The position numbers and the translations under genes were made by a program. This document shows positions 8,222-17,157 of a stretch of DNA of 64,000 nucleotides, piece after piece (positions within the stretch are counted from its first letter, which is position 1; each line of letters starts with the position of its first letter). The notes below the pieces were generated by a model. It saw nothing but the letters and a program-made list of their open reading frames with translations, was not told the DNA's origin and made no database searches. This DNA is from an uncultured Roseobacter sp. Lineage in GTDB: Bacteria > Pseudomonadota > Alphaproteobacteria > Rhodobacterales > Rhodobacteraceae. The stretch is from positions 372,001 through 436,000 of the forward strand of contig CANKZM010000005.1 of NCBI GenBank assembly GCA_947488305.1, written 5' to 3'.

Positions 8222-10569
8222 GCTTCACACGGGACAGCATTCGTTCGGACAACATCTGCGTTATCTGGATTGACGACATGATCGACGTCTTTACATGGCG
8301 GACAGCCTTTGGACTGGAGATCAAAACCCCCAACATCGACAGGTTGATGGGCGAAGGCGCGCGGTTCTCCAATGCCTATGCGACCGTGCCCCTTTGCGCG
8401 CCTTGTCGGGCGGAGCTTGCGACTGGCATGTCGCCGTTCCGAACCGGTCTCGTCGATCTGAACCGCATTTGGCGCGAGGTTCTCCCGCCGACGTCCGGGT
8501 GGCAATTCGATTTGCGCCGACATGGGTTTCGCACCTTCCAAACCGGCAAAGTCGACGGCAACTACCGTCCGATGAACAACGAGTACAAACGTCTTCTTTT
8601 TCACGAAGAATGGGCCTGCGCCGACAAGGGAAATCGCACCAAAACAAAAGACTATCTCGATCGCGGGCCGGGCATCCGCGGCATTAATCACCCTGACGAT
8701 GACGGGGCACAGGATGATCGGTTTTACGATTTCGACGTGACAGAAAACGCCATCCAGTATCTGGACAAAGCCGATCCGAGCCGCCGTCACCTGATCCAAC
8801 TTGGCTATAAGCACCCGCACTACAATCTGGAATGCCCTGATCGGTTCTATCAGAAGTATGACCCTGAAAAAATCGTTTGGCCAAGCATTGCGGCGCCCGA
8901 AGATTTCTACGGCCCTCAACCCGGTTTCGCCGTCTACGAGGCGGCATATATCGCCAACGGGAACTGGACGCCCGAACGCGCAGGTGACAATGGCTGGCGA
9001 CAAGTCGTTCGGGCGTATTTCGCGGCCATCAGCCACGTGGACCACGAAATCGGGCGGTTTCTCGATGCGCTGGGGAACTCTGATCTGGCAGAGAAGACGA
9101 CAGTCATCCTACTCTCTGACAACGGCTTCAATCTTGGCAATCACGACAGCTTCCACAAGATGAGCCAATGGGACAGCGCCGCCCATATCCCGCTGGGCAT
9201 ATGGAACCCGCGCATGAAAGAGGGAAAGGTCGTAGACCTGCCGGTGTCACTGCACAACCTGCCAAAGACGATCTTCGATCTTGCTGGGCTACCACCGCGG
9301 TATCACTGGCGGTCAGGTCAAAGTCTTTTGCCGTTGATCGACAAAGAGTTTGGTAATTTTGACCGGAGCAAATCCCCGGTAACGTCGGTTTTCGGAACAC
9401 TCTCTGTGCGGCCTTCCGTCGAAGGGCTGACGCAGTATCGATACTTCCGATATCCCAACGGCGAAGAACATGTCTACGATCTGGTTGCCGACCCCGGGGA
9501 GACGACGAACCTGAAAGAGACGGCACCTTTGGATCTCTTGCGTCAGGAACTGGTGGATGGCGCGCTGGACCTTGGGCTGGATCTGCGCGGGTTCGAAAAC
9601 CCGGCGGATGGGGTCAATGCCATGATGGCGGTGGACGGAACCGTCGCGTTGGAAGGGGGCGCGGGCGACAACGACTATTGGGCCTATGGTGATGATGTGG
9701 AGCGCATAAAGGAAGACAAACACGGTGGCACGGACACCTTGTGGTATATGGGTGGTCCAAACGACTATGTTGTACACATGCCTGCAAACATTGAGAAAAT
9801 TCGAATAGGCACAGTGGTTGCGCGCCCCGAAAGCGCGCCCGAGACGCCGACCGGCAACCGTCCACCTCGAAAGATCCATGTTGTTGGGCACCCGGAGTCG
9901 CCGATGCATTTTGAAACGTCAGAACGGGTTTCCGTCGATGTGCGCGGGACACTGGGCAACGATGTCATGATCGGATCGAAATACGCCGCTTCCACCTTCT
10001 ATGGGGGCGCGGGCGCGGACCGCCTAACCGCCCTGCCGGTCAACAAGGCGCGGAATCGCTTTTACGGGGGGGCCGGGAATGACACGCTGATCGGCGGGCG
10101 TGGAAAGGACTATTTGGACGGCGGTTCAGGTGATGACCTCATACAAGGCAACAGCAACAACAACACATTGATCGGCGGTCCCGGTAACGATCGGATTTTT
10201 GACGGCCCCGGCGGGTCCAGAATTCACACGGGTCCGGGGCGCAACAAGGTCGCCTCGGCAGGTGGTGATGACGAGATTTTCATCGGTGACGGTCGCAACG
10301 AAATCTCGACCGGGGATGGAAATGTACGCTTTGTGGTGAGCTATGGCGGGGTGACGCGGATCAAAAAATGGCGCCCCGGTTACGTCCTGGATTTGTCTGC
10401 TTGGCCCCAACCACCGATCATCTCGCTCGGCGAGAACGGCGCAGAACTGCGGCTTGGGTTGACGGTCATTTCAATTGGCGGGGTCAAAGACGTCGAAGCG
10501 CTGAAACGTTCAATCATACACCCGGCATCCAATGAACGGGAGGAGCCGTCAGATGGCGCATCCTTATAG
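8218..10569 (+). CDS. Sulfatase with C-terminal RTX calcium-binding repeats
   Basis: The 783-residue protein has an alkaline-phosphatase-superfamily sulfatase domain at about 10-455. CAPCRAELATG (60-70) fits the C-x-P-x-R signature in which Cys60 becomes formylglycine; Asp19-Asp20 and the SDNG segment supply metal ligands. From about residue 590 to 690 it carries GGxGxDxL-type nonapeptide repeats, which in other proteins bind calcium outside the cell and accompany type I secretion. There is no N-terminal signal peptide, which fits that route. The start at 8218 overlaps the preceding stop by ATGA. It likely desulfates an extracellular polysaccharide. No type I transporter lies in the window. 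Confidence 0.88.
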   Translation: MSFTRDSIRSDNICVIWIDDMIDVFTWRTAFGLEIKTPNIDRLMGEGARFSNAYATVPLCAPCRAELATGMSPFRTGLVDLNRIWREVLPPTSGWQFDLRRHGFRTFQTGKVDGNYRPMNNEYKRLLFHEEWACADKGNRTKTKDYLDRGPGIRGINHPDDDGAQDDRFYDFDVTENAIQYLDKADPSRRHLIQLGYKHPHYNLECPDRFYQKYDPEKIVWPSIAAPEDFYGPQPGFAVYEAAYIANGNWTPERAGDNGWRQVVRAYFAAISHVDHEIGRFLDALGNSDLAEKTTVILLSDNGFNLGNHDSFHKMSQWDSAAHIPLGIWNPRMKEGKVVDLPVSLHNLPKTIFDLAGLPPRYHWRSGQSLLPLIDKEFGNFDRSKSPVTSVFGTLSVRPSVEGLTQYRYFRYPNGEEHVYDLVADPGETTNLKETAPLDLLRQELVDGALDLGLDLRGFENPADGVNAMMAVDGTVALEGGAGDNDYWAYGDDVERIKEDKHGGTDTLWYMGGPNDYVVHMPANIEKIRIGTVVARPESAPETPTGNRPPRKIHVVGHPESPMHFETSERVSVDVRGTLGNDVMIGSKYAASTFYGGAGADRLTALPVNKARNRFYGGAGNDTLIGGRGKDYLDGGSGDDLIQGNSNNNTLIGGPGNDRIFDGPGGSRIHTGPGRNKVASAGGDDEIFIGDGRNEISTGDGNVRFVVSYGGVTRIKKWRPGYVLDLSAWPQPPIISLGENGAELRLGLTVISIGGVKDVEALKRSIIHPASNEREEPSDGASL

Positions 10570-11671
10570 CGATCTTCCAAGGGACCGGTTCTGGCGTACG
10601 GCGGTCTCCGAACGCTCCGCTTTTGACATTGAAGGTCTGTGGAAGCCTCGTTTCCGCATCAAGAAACGCGCCCCTATTGCAACAGCCGGGTCCTGTTTTG
10701 CCCAACACATTGGGCGGGCGCTGGTCGCACGGGGTTATCGGTGGATCGACGAAGAACCAGCACCAACCCAGATGACTGCCGAGGCAAAACGTGACTTTCA
10801 CTATGGCACCTTCAGCTTTCGCACCGGCAACATCTATACGCCCAGAATGCTGCATCAATGGGTGACCTGGGCGGACGGCACTGCGGATCCGCCCGCCATC
10901 ACCTGGCAAAAGGACGGCCGGTTCTTTGACCCGTTCAGGCCCGGCGTCGAACATGGCGGGTTTGCCTCTGAAGACGAAGTTTTTGCATCCCGCACGGTCA
11001 CTGTTTCTGCAGTGCGTCGCGCCATTGAAAATGCGCAGTTCTTTGTCTTTACGCTTGGGCTCACAGAAGCCTGGAAAGACCGCGAAAGCGGAATTGAATA
11101 TGCCGTTTGCCCCGGTACGATCGCAGGTTCATTCGATGAAAACCGGCATGAATTCGTCAACCATGGATTTCAAAGCAGCTATAAATCTCTCAAAGCAGCG
11201 ATCCAGTTGGCGCGCCGGATCAACCCGCGGCTAAAGTTCATCCTGACCGTTTCACCTGTGCCTCTAACGGCCACAGCAACCGGTGAGCACGTATTGACGG
11301 CCAGTAGTTACTCGAAATCAGTTTTGCGGGCAGCGGCGGGCGAAATGGTCGCGACAAGCGCGAACGTCGATTACTTCCCGTCTTACGAGATAATCAACCA
11401 CGCGGCGTTTCGGGGTATGTTCTTTGAGCCAAACATGCGCAGCGTCACGGCCCGAGGCGTCGATTTCGTCATGGAGAGCTTTTTTCGTGACCAGTCTGTT
11501 GGATTTTCGCGGACAGTTCAGGTTCAACAACCCTATGGTGTAATCGAGGACAAGGTGATCGGGCCCGACGATCCGCTACCCAAGCGCGCAATTGATCCCG
11601 CTGAGGCGGCCGAAGACGCATCGGATGCGGTTCTCTGCGAAGAAGAGATGCTGGATGCCTTCTCCAAGTAA
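10553..11671 (+). CDS. GSCFA domain protein
   Basis: The 372-residue protein has the family-defining GSCFA at residues 46-50 followed by QHIGRAL. The GSCFA family (PF08885) is related to SGNH/GDSL esterases and acyltransferases and occurs in glycan loci; its reaction is generally unproven. The start is set at 10553 by GGGAGGAG seven bases upstream, giving a 17-base overlap with the sulfatase gene. Its 3' end overlaps the next gene by 17 bases. O-acylation or deacylation of the sulfated glycan is inferred from context. Confidence 0.8.
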   Translation: MAHPYSDLPRDRFWRTAVSERSAFDIEGLWKPRFRIKKRAPIATAGSCFAQHIGRALVARGYRWIDEEPAPTQMTAEAKRDFHYGTFSFRTGNIYTPRMLHQWVTWADGTADPPAITWQKDGRFFDPFRPGVEHGGFASEDEVFASRTVTVSAVRRAIENAQFFVFTLGLTEAWKDRESGIEYAVCPGTIAGSFDENRHEFVNHGFQSSYKSLKAAIQLARRINPRLKFILTVSPVPLTATATGEHVLTASSYSKSVLRAAAGEMVATSANVDYFPSYEIINHAAFRGMFFEPNMRSVTARGVDFVMESFFRDQSVGFSRTVQVQQPYGVIEDKVIGPDDPLPKRAIDPAEAAEDASDAVLCEEEMLDAFSK

Positions 11672-12392
11672 ACGCGTCTGCGTCTTCGGCGATAGTCACT
11701 TCGCCTGTACAAAAATGGCTCTGGATGAGGGGCTTGTGGACACGGGCGGGATTGATCTTGAATTCTGGGGCAACATTGGGACGCAGTTCCGCCATCTGAC
11801 GTGGCGCAATGCGCAAGTTGAAGCGCTCGACGAGTTTACCGCCAGTCGGTTTGCGATGACGAACGCGGAAGGGCGTACTGAGCTGTGCTCAAAAGACTTT
11901 GACGCCATTTTCTTCATGGGCTGCCGGATCGACGTGTATCGCTTGTTTCCTGAGGCCCTGCACAGAAGCCAAACGCCGGAATTGCACACGTCCTCTGGTG
12001 TTCTGAAAAGGTGGATTGGCGATTTCATGCGACGGCAACCTCCCTATCACTTCGCCCGAAATTTCGCGGCACAGCGGCAAGCAAGGATCCTTGTTGCGCC
12101 CGTCTCATTCGATACAGACGGTTTTGAAGACACTGTCCCAGAGGAATTTCGAAGTGCCCGGGCAGCGCAAAAAAAAGATCGTCAGGCGCTATGGGACATC
12201 GTCAGCGCCATCATGGCAGAGGATCACATCGACCTTTTGCGGCAACCCGAGGAAACCGTGGTCGCAGGGTGTTGCACGGACCCGAAATTTGCAGTGGATA
12301 ATCACATGCAACGCAATGACAAAACACACAAAAACAGCACTTATGGAGCGCTGATCCTGAATGAAGCCTTGGCAAAACTGCGCACTGCTTGA
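11655..12392 (+). CDS. SGNH/GDSL-like hydrolase family protein
   Basis: The 245-residue protein opens with RVCVFGDSHFACTK, the strand and Gly-Asp-Ser block of SGNH hydrolases. A possible catalytic Asp/His pair lies near the C-terminus in the DPKFAVDNHMQRN region. It overlaps the upstream GSCFA gene by 17 bases, so the two may be a functional pair. The ATG at 11655 is chosen because it immediately precedes the conserved block. Esterase or transacylase activity on glycan substituents is plausible; the substrate is unknown. Confidence 0.62.
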   Translation: MPSPSKRVCVFGDSHFACTKMALDEGLVDTGGIDLEFWGNIGTQFRHLTWRNAQVEALDEFTASRFAMTNAEGRTELCSKDFDAIFFMGCRIDVYRLFPEALHRSQTPELHTSSGVLKRWIGDFMRRQPPYHFARNFAAQRQARILVAPVSFDTDGFEDTVPEEFRSARAAQKKDRQALWDIVSAIMAEDHIDLLRQPEETVVAGCCTDPKFAVDNHMQRNDKTHKNSTYGALILNEALAKLRTA

Positions 12393-12455
12393 ATTCCAGT
12401 CGCGTTAGCGGTCATGTTTTGTGAACCCTAGGTGCACGCGCGTAGAAAGCAATCA

Positions 12456-13361
12456 ATGCCCCCGAGACCCATATTCGACCCAACCAAATCGCCGTTAGGG
12501 GTGATGACCATGGTCTATCAGGATTATGATCTCTTGGAGACATGGGTGCGGTATTATGAAAACCAGGTGGGTCGGGAACATTTGTATGTTTTGAGCCACG
12601 GGAACGATCCCAAACATCACAAAATCGCTGAAGGTGCGAATGTTATCGGGATTCCACGTGACCCTACGATGCACCGGTTGGAACGCAAGCGCTGGTTTCT
12701 GATGACCCAGTTCACCAATGGATTCTTGCGCTATTACAACTGGATGATCGCCACGGATGTTGATGAAATCGTCGTGCTGGATCCCGATGAGGGGGAAAAC
12801 CTCATCGCTTACCTGAAGCGGTTCGACAGCCCTCGCGCGCCAAAGTCACTTTCTCCGTTTGGTATTGAGATTGTCCATAACCCGGACCTTGAGAAAGAGC
12901 CTTTGGTCGCGGGCGAAGCGATTCTGCCAAAACGGCGACTGTTTCGTCTCAATTCCAATTACGCGAAACCCTGCATCGTCAGGCAAGACGTGGCCTTCAC
13001 GATCGGGGGGCATGCCAACAATCATCAGCCCCGACACCTCGATGATCATCTCTATCTGATACATCTGCGATTCTATGACTACGAGCGTAGCTGCGCGCGC
13101 CTTATCGGCAGAGCAAATTTGCGCAAAGACATCTACGGCAGCAAAGAGGGGAACGCACAGGACGTCTGGGCCAAGAGCATTGAGACCTATCGAAAACTAG
13201 CCCTACAAAAGCCTAAAGAAACTACTATCAGCTTTCCCGAGTTTCGACGGAAAATGCGGGATGACGCGAAGGACCTTCACGACGGCAGGATCACCTTTTT
13301 CGGGGGCGGGCGCAGCAAGGAACTATACCGGCTGCCCGACCGTTTCACCGATCTTTTCTGA
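12456..13361 (+). CDS. Glycosyltransferase family 2-like protein (paralog 2)
   Basis: The 301-residue protein is a GT2-like enzyme with the DVDE metal motif in NWMIATDVDEIV. It is a full-length paralog of the gene at 4959-5855, sharing the conserved GREHLYVLSHG, SPF-E-VHNP, LNSNYAKPCIVR and FFGGGRSK blocks. It closes the rightward operon. ATG 12456 is preferred; a GTG at 12432 would add eight residues. The pair, one in each divergent operon, could add similar sugars at different positions of one glycan. Confidence 0.75.
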   Translation: MPPRPIFDPTKSPLGVMTMVYQDYDLLETWVRYYENQVGREHLYVLSHGNDPKHHKIAEGANVIGIPRDPTMHRLERKRWFLMTQFTNGFLRYYNWMIATDVDEIVVLDPDEGENLIAYLKRFDSPRAPKSLSPFGIEIVHNPDLEKEPLVAGEAILPKRRLFRLNSNYAKPCIVRQDVAFTIGGHANNHQPRHLDDHLYLIHLRFYDYERSCARLIGRANLRKDIYGSKEGNAQDVWAKSIETYRKLALQKPKETTISFPEFRRKMRDDAKDLHDGRITFFGGGRSKELYRLPDRFTDLF

Positions 13362-13374
13362 CCCCAAGGAACCC

Positions 13375-13755
13375 TTACTTGACGGAAAGGTGCGCGCAGG
13401 TCGCGTGTTTGGCAATCTGCTGAGACGTACTGCCAGCGAAGATGCCGCTGAGATTGCCCAGACCTCGGCGCCCTGTAACGATCAGATCACCGCCGTAAAG
13501 CCCGACAATCGTCATGATTTCCTCAAACGGATCGCCGCGCACCGCGGTGGCACTTGATGGTTTGACCCCGGCTTTTTCCGCTGCTGCACTCGCCTGCGTC
13601 AGGACAGAAGACTTGTCAGGGTTGCGACGTTGCCTCTCTTCCGCGTGAACGATATGTATTTCACTGCCAAAGGCACGTGCCATACCACAGGCCACTTCCA
13701 ATGCGCGCATGGAAGGGTCTGACCCGTCTATGGCCACTACGATAGACTGGAACAT
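13375..13755 (-). CDS. Universal stress protein, UspA family
   Basis: The 126-residue protein starts SIVVAIDGSDPS and ends with GRRGLGNLSGIFAGSTS, the G-2x-G-9x-G-S/T ATP-binding pattern of ATP-binding UspA proteins. The start at 13755 is chosen for the GGAG site seven bases upstream. It converges with the glycosyltransferase gene, leaving 13 bases. It is a cytoplasmic protein usually induced under growth arrest or stress; nothing here ties it to the glycan genes. Confidence 0.87.
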   Translation of the reverse strand: MFQSIVVAIDGSDPSMRALEVACGMARAFGSEIHIVHAEERQRRNPDKSSVLTQASAAAEKAGVKPSSATAVRGDPFEEIMTIVGLYGGDLIVTGRRGLGNLSGIFAGSTSQQIAKHATCAHLSVK

Positions 13756-13882
13756 GTCTTCTCCGATCAGGTTGGTTTCCCTTTCGCTAGCATGATCCGG
13801 AAACGCCATCTTTGTGATAGGTCAATCCGCTTCAAAACTATCATCATTGCAGGAGAGATAATTTCTACTTTGCTGATGCGCG

Positions 13883-14857
13883 TTATTCATCAAGCCTGTT
13901 GTGAAGATAAGCTGCCATTCCTTTGAGGGCGGCATAGTCATCCTGCACGACATAAACTGCGAAATCATCCATGAAGTCTGCAAAGCGCCCCTTGTCGCGG
14001 AATGCGGCCTCAAAACCAGCCGCCTCTATGAATGGCGCAATGGCACTCGACAACCCGCCGACAAGGTAGATACCCCCGAAAGGCAGTTGAATCAGCGCCA
14101 GATTTCCCATCACCATTGCGGTCAGCCTGATGAAATAATGCACCGCTTGCACGGCAATCGGGTCACTTCCATCGGTACAGCCCGCAATAATCTCTGCCGA
14201 CGACAGGGTTTTGTTTTCGCCCGCTTCACTGGACAAGAACGCGTAGACATGCTCGAAACCGCGCCCGGACAGTATGTCGTCTATCGCTGCGAAACCGTGA
14301 CGAGCTTCGACAAATGCGCACAGACGCATATCCTGTACATTACGCACCGGCATATTTGCGTGGCCGCTTTCACTGGTCGCCACGAAAGGTCCCGAAGGCG
14401 TCACGAAAACGGGCGATGCGTTAAATCCGGTACCAAGATTGACCGCGAGTTTTGCAGCACCCGCTGGGACGTCCGGACCGGCGCGCAGTTGCAGCAGGTC
14501 TTCGTCGGCCACATGGTCAAGCGCGTAGCCTTGAGCTTGCAGATCATTCAATAATGTTACTTGCGGGGTGCCCATCGCCTCACCAAGGCTCGTTTCATCC
14601 ATCTGCCAGTTGCGATTGGTCAAATGCCCCTGACCGTCCCGCACTGGCCCCGCAATCGCAACACAAGCAGCCAGAACATGCACGTCAGATTGGGCTGCAA
14701 GATACTCCTGCAGCACCAGTTCGAGCCCGTCAAATTCGGCATTGCGAAAACGCCTGATCGTCTCCATCTGGACCTTGCCATCCTGGCTTAGAGCCACACG
14801 GGTATTTGTGCCGCCAACGTCAACGACAAGAGAGGGAGTTGTGACAGTCTGCGACAT
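13883..14857 (-). CDS. glk: Glucokinase
   Basis: The 324-residue protein has DVGGTNTR at residues 13-20, the phosphate-binding loop of ROK/hexokinase-like bacterial glucokinases, then LLNDLQAQGYAL with the catalytic Asp, and VNLGTGFNAS and SESGHANMP for ATP and glucose contacts. The length fits the Glk family. It phosphorylates glucose with ATP in the cytoplasm. ATG 14857 is used; a TTG two codons upstream is possible, with AAAGGCG ahead of it. It stands alone between the stress protein and the GST gene. Confidence 0.88.
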   Translation of the reverse strand: MSQTVTTPSLVVDVGGTNTRVALSQDGKVQMETIRRFRNAEFDGLELVLQEYLAAQSDVHVLAACVAIAGPVRDGQGHLTNRNWQMDETSLGEAMGTPQVTLLNDLQAQGYALDHVADEDLLQLRAGPDVPAGAAKLAVNLGTGFNASPVFVTPSGPFVATSESGHANMPVRNVQDMRLCAFVEARHGFAAIDDILSGRGFEHVYAFLSSEAGENKTLSSAEIIAGCTDGSDPIAVQAVHYFIRLTAMVMGNLALIQLPFGGIYLVGGLSSAIAPFIEAAGFEAAFRDKGRFADFMDDFAVYVVQDDYAALKGMAAYLHNRLDE

Positions 14858-14938
14858 GGTCAAACGCCTTTAAAACAGGGACTGGTAGCGTTATCAGTCC
14901 GTTTCTTTTTTGCCTTCTAGGCAGGTCCCGTCACGACG

Positions 14939-15589
14939 TCAACGCGTCTGATCGGATAAGTGGGCTGCCGGTGGAAAACAAAGTACAGGGTCACCGGGTT
15001 GCCATTGTGCATATTTGGGCATGATCTGAGCGAAAGCATCACTTGCCAAAAAGGTTTCAAGCCAGGTCTTTAAACGGGGCCAAGGTCGCGCATCAAACCA
15101 TTCTTTGTCGATAAAGGCGAACTGACGCACAAACGGCAAAATCGCATAGTCCGCCAGGCTGGGTGCAGCAAAGATAGAAAAATCCAATTGTTTCTCAAGG
15201 TCGATCAGGAAAACGACAGCCTTTTCACGTTCCTCCGCCGGGTCTGCATCGGGATATCGGGATGCGTATTTGGTCCGATCAAGTGCCTCTTTGAACGGCC
15301 CATCGCAGCGTACGATCCAGTCCCACCCGTCTTTTGGCATGGCCAGCCACCCTTGCGGGTCATTCTGACGCAACGCCCAGACCATGATGTCGAGGCTCTC
15401 GTCAATCACCTCCGTTCCCGCCACGAGGCAGGGGACCGTGCCGCTCTGCGACGCCTCAAGAAAAGCGGCAGGTTTGTCTCGCAACAGGATCTCGCGCAAT
15501 GCGACCGGAACACCGGAGGCTATAAGTGCCAACCGTGCTCTCATCGCATAAGGGCACCGGCGGAAGGAATACAGAACAGGCAAGCTCAC
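14939..15589 (-). CDS. Glutathione S-transferase family protein
   Basis: The 216-residue protein has a thioredoxin-fold N-terminus (LYSFRRCPYAMRARLAL, Cys12 in a CPYA motif) and a helical C-terminal domain ending after WPRLKTWLETF, the usual GST arrangement. The CPYA motif resembles omega-class or glutaredoxin-2-like GSTs that act through a cysteine. The start codon is GTG at 15589. The substrate is not predictable. It is downstream of hemA on the same strand, 46 bases away, and may be cotranscribed with it. Confidence 0.82.
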   Translation of the reverse strand: MSLPVLYSFRRCPYAMRARLALIASGVPVALREILLRDKPAAFLEASQSGTVPCLVAGTEVIDESLDIMVWALRQNDPQGWLAMPKDGWDWIVRCDGPFKEALDRTKYASRYPDADPAEEREKAVVFLIDLEKQLDFSIFAAPSLADYAILPFVRQFAFIDKEWFDARPWPRLKTWLETFLASDAFAQIMPKYAQWQPGDPVLCFPPAAHLSDQTR

Positions 15590-15635
15590 ACGGGCAGAGT
15601 GTCATTCGGCGACCGATGACGCAAGGCTCGGCGAC

Positions 15636-16859
15636 CTACTGCGCGGCGATGGGCATACGCGCCAGTTCACACTGCGTCCAAAGTGCCCCGAGCGCATCGA
15701 CAAGTTTATCCACGTCGGATGCACTGTGCGCGGGGGACGGCGTGATCCGCAGCCGTTCCGTGCCTTTTGGGACCGTCGGGTAATTGATGGGCTGAATATA
15801 AATTCCAAAGTCGCGCATCAGGATGTCCGAGATATATTTGCATTTCACCGGATCACCCACCATCACCGGAATGATGTGGCTCGGGTTTGGCTCGTGTGGG
15901 ATACACAGGGTGTCAAGCCGCGCGCGCACATCGGCAACGCGCGCCTGATGGGCATCGCGTTCGACGGCGCTGTGTTTGAGATGCCGGATGGATGCTGCAG
16001 CGCCGGCGGCCACAGCGGGAGGCAATGCTGTGGTGAAAATAAAGCCACTGGCAAAACTGCGCACGAAATCACACAGGTCAGCGGATGCAGCGATATATCC
16101 GCCTACGACCCCAAAGGCTTTCCCCAATGTCCCTTCGATCACGGTCAATCTGTCCATCAGACCTTCGCGTTCGGCAATTCCGCCACCGCGCGGTCCATAC
16201 AGACCAACGGCATGCACCTCATCAAGGTACGTCATCGCGTTGTATTTGTCTGCCAGATCGCAAATCTCGCGGATCGGCGCGATATCCCCATCCATGGAAT
16301 AGACGCTTTCGAACGCAATCAGCTTGGGACGTTCAAGAGGCTGTGCTGCAAGCTTGGCTTCGAGATCGGCAAGATCATTGTGTTTCCATATCTGTCGGTC
16401 AGCGCGCGAATGCCGGATGCCTTCGATCATCGAGGCATGGTTTAAGGCGTCAGACAAAACAAGGCAGTCGGGGATCTTTGCGGCCAGCGTTCCAAGCGCC
16501 GCCCAGTTTGAGACGTATCCCGATGTGAACAGCAAGGCCGCTTCTTTGCCGTGCAAATCCGCAAGTTCGGTCTCAAGAAGCACATGATCATGGGTCGTAC
16601 CGGAGATATTGCGCGTCCCACCTGCGCCCGCGCCACACCGGTCGATCGCGTCATGCATTGCCGACAGCACTTTGGGGTGTTGCCCCATGCCCAGATAGTC
16701 ATTCGAGCACCAGATGGTGACAGGTTGCTGTGTTTCACCGCCATGGGATTGTGCATTGGGAAACGCGCCGCATTGCCGTTCCAGTTCCGCAAAAACACGG
16801 TAGTTCCCGTCGTCCCGAAGTTCCGAGAGACTCTTAGCAAAAAACGCGTCGTACTTCAT
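15636..16859 (-). CDS. hemA: 5-aminolevulinate synthase
   Basis: The 407-residue protein matches the alpha-oxoamine synthase family, ALAS branch, along its full length. It has [31 protein letters not shown] and [15 protein letters not shown]; the PLP lysine is Lys247 in GTLGKAFG. It condenses glycine with succinyl-CoA to give 5-aminolevulinate for tetrapyrroles. Rhodobacteraceae often carry more than one ALAS; the second copy, if any, is outside the window. An FNR-like box lies about 60 bases upstream. Neighbours encode a CoA ligase and a glyoxylate aminotransferase that could supply its two substrates, which is inference. Confidence 0.93.
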   Translation of the reverse strand: MKYDAFFAKSLSELRDDGNYRVFAELERQCGAFPNAQSHGGETQQPVTIWCSNDYLGMGQHPKVLSAMHDAIDRCGAGAGGTRNISGTTHDHVLLETELADLHGKEAALLFTSGYVSNWAALGTLAAKIPDCLVLSDALNHASMIEGIRHSRADRQIWKHNDLADLEAKLAAQPLERPKLIAFESVYSMDGDIAPIREICDLADKYNAMTYLDEVHAVGLYGPRGGGIAEREGLMDRLTVIEGTLGKAFGVVGGYIAASADLCDFVRSFASGFIFTTALPPAVAAGAAASIRHLKHSAVERDAHQARVADVRARLDTLCIPHEPNPSHIIPVMVGDPVKCKYISDILMRDFGIYIQPINYPTVPKGTERLRITPSPAHSASDVDKLVDALGALWTQCELARMPIAAQ

Positions 16860-17157
16860 TCGTCACACTGCCCTTTCCCTAGCCTCAAGCGATATAGCCA
16901 CAATGCGAAATGGCCCACTTTGATCGAGATCAGGAAAGACGGTCAAACGAAGAGGTCTCTTTAAACCAGCGGCGGATAATACCTCAGAGACCAAATGCCG
17001 TCGCTTTTCGGAACCTGTTTGGGACGCGAAAGCAACTGATATACGAGTTTGCGTGCGGCGGACAGAAAGCCCGGCGCGTTTATGGAAACGAAGGACGGGT
17101 GCGGTGCACCTATTTTTTGCTTTGGGGAAAAGCCCAGATAGCAGACTTCCAAGGATA
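16860..17157. other. 298-base intergenic region upstream of hemA
   Basis: No convincing gene is present; short frames on both strands lack ribosome sites and family resemblance. It contains the FNR-like box at 16920-16933 and probably the hemA promoter. The upstream half shows no repeat or hairpin I would defend. Confidence 0.5.
16920..16933 (-). promoter_or_regulatory. FNR/FnrL-like box upstream of hemA
   Basis: TTGAT-CGAG-ATCAG matches the FNR/FnrL consensus TTGAT-N4-ATCAA in nine of ten defined positions. It lies 61-74 bases upstream of the hemA ATG. FnrL control of hemA is established in Rhodobacter sphaeroides, so an oxygen-responsive promoter here is plausible. Binding is not demonstrated. 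Confidence 0.6.

Noticed and set aside
8092-9045. 317-residue minus-strand frame opposite the sulfatase
   Set aside because: The sulfatase motif and RTX repeats prove the plus strand; the shadow has no ribosome site.
15636-16859. Cyclising ALA synthase for C5N-type secondary metabolites
   Set aside because: No amide synthetase, polyketide or other secondary metabolite gene is adjacent; the sequence follows ordinary Rhodobacter HemA.
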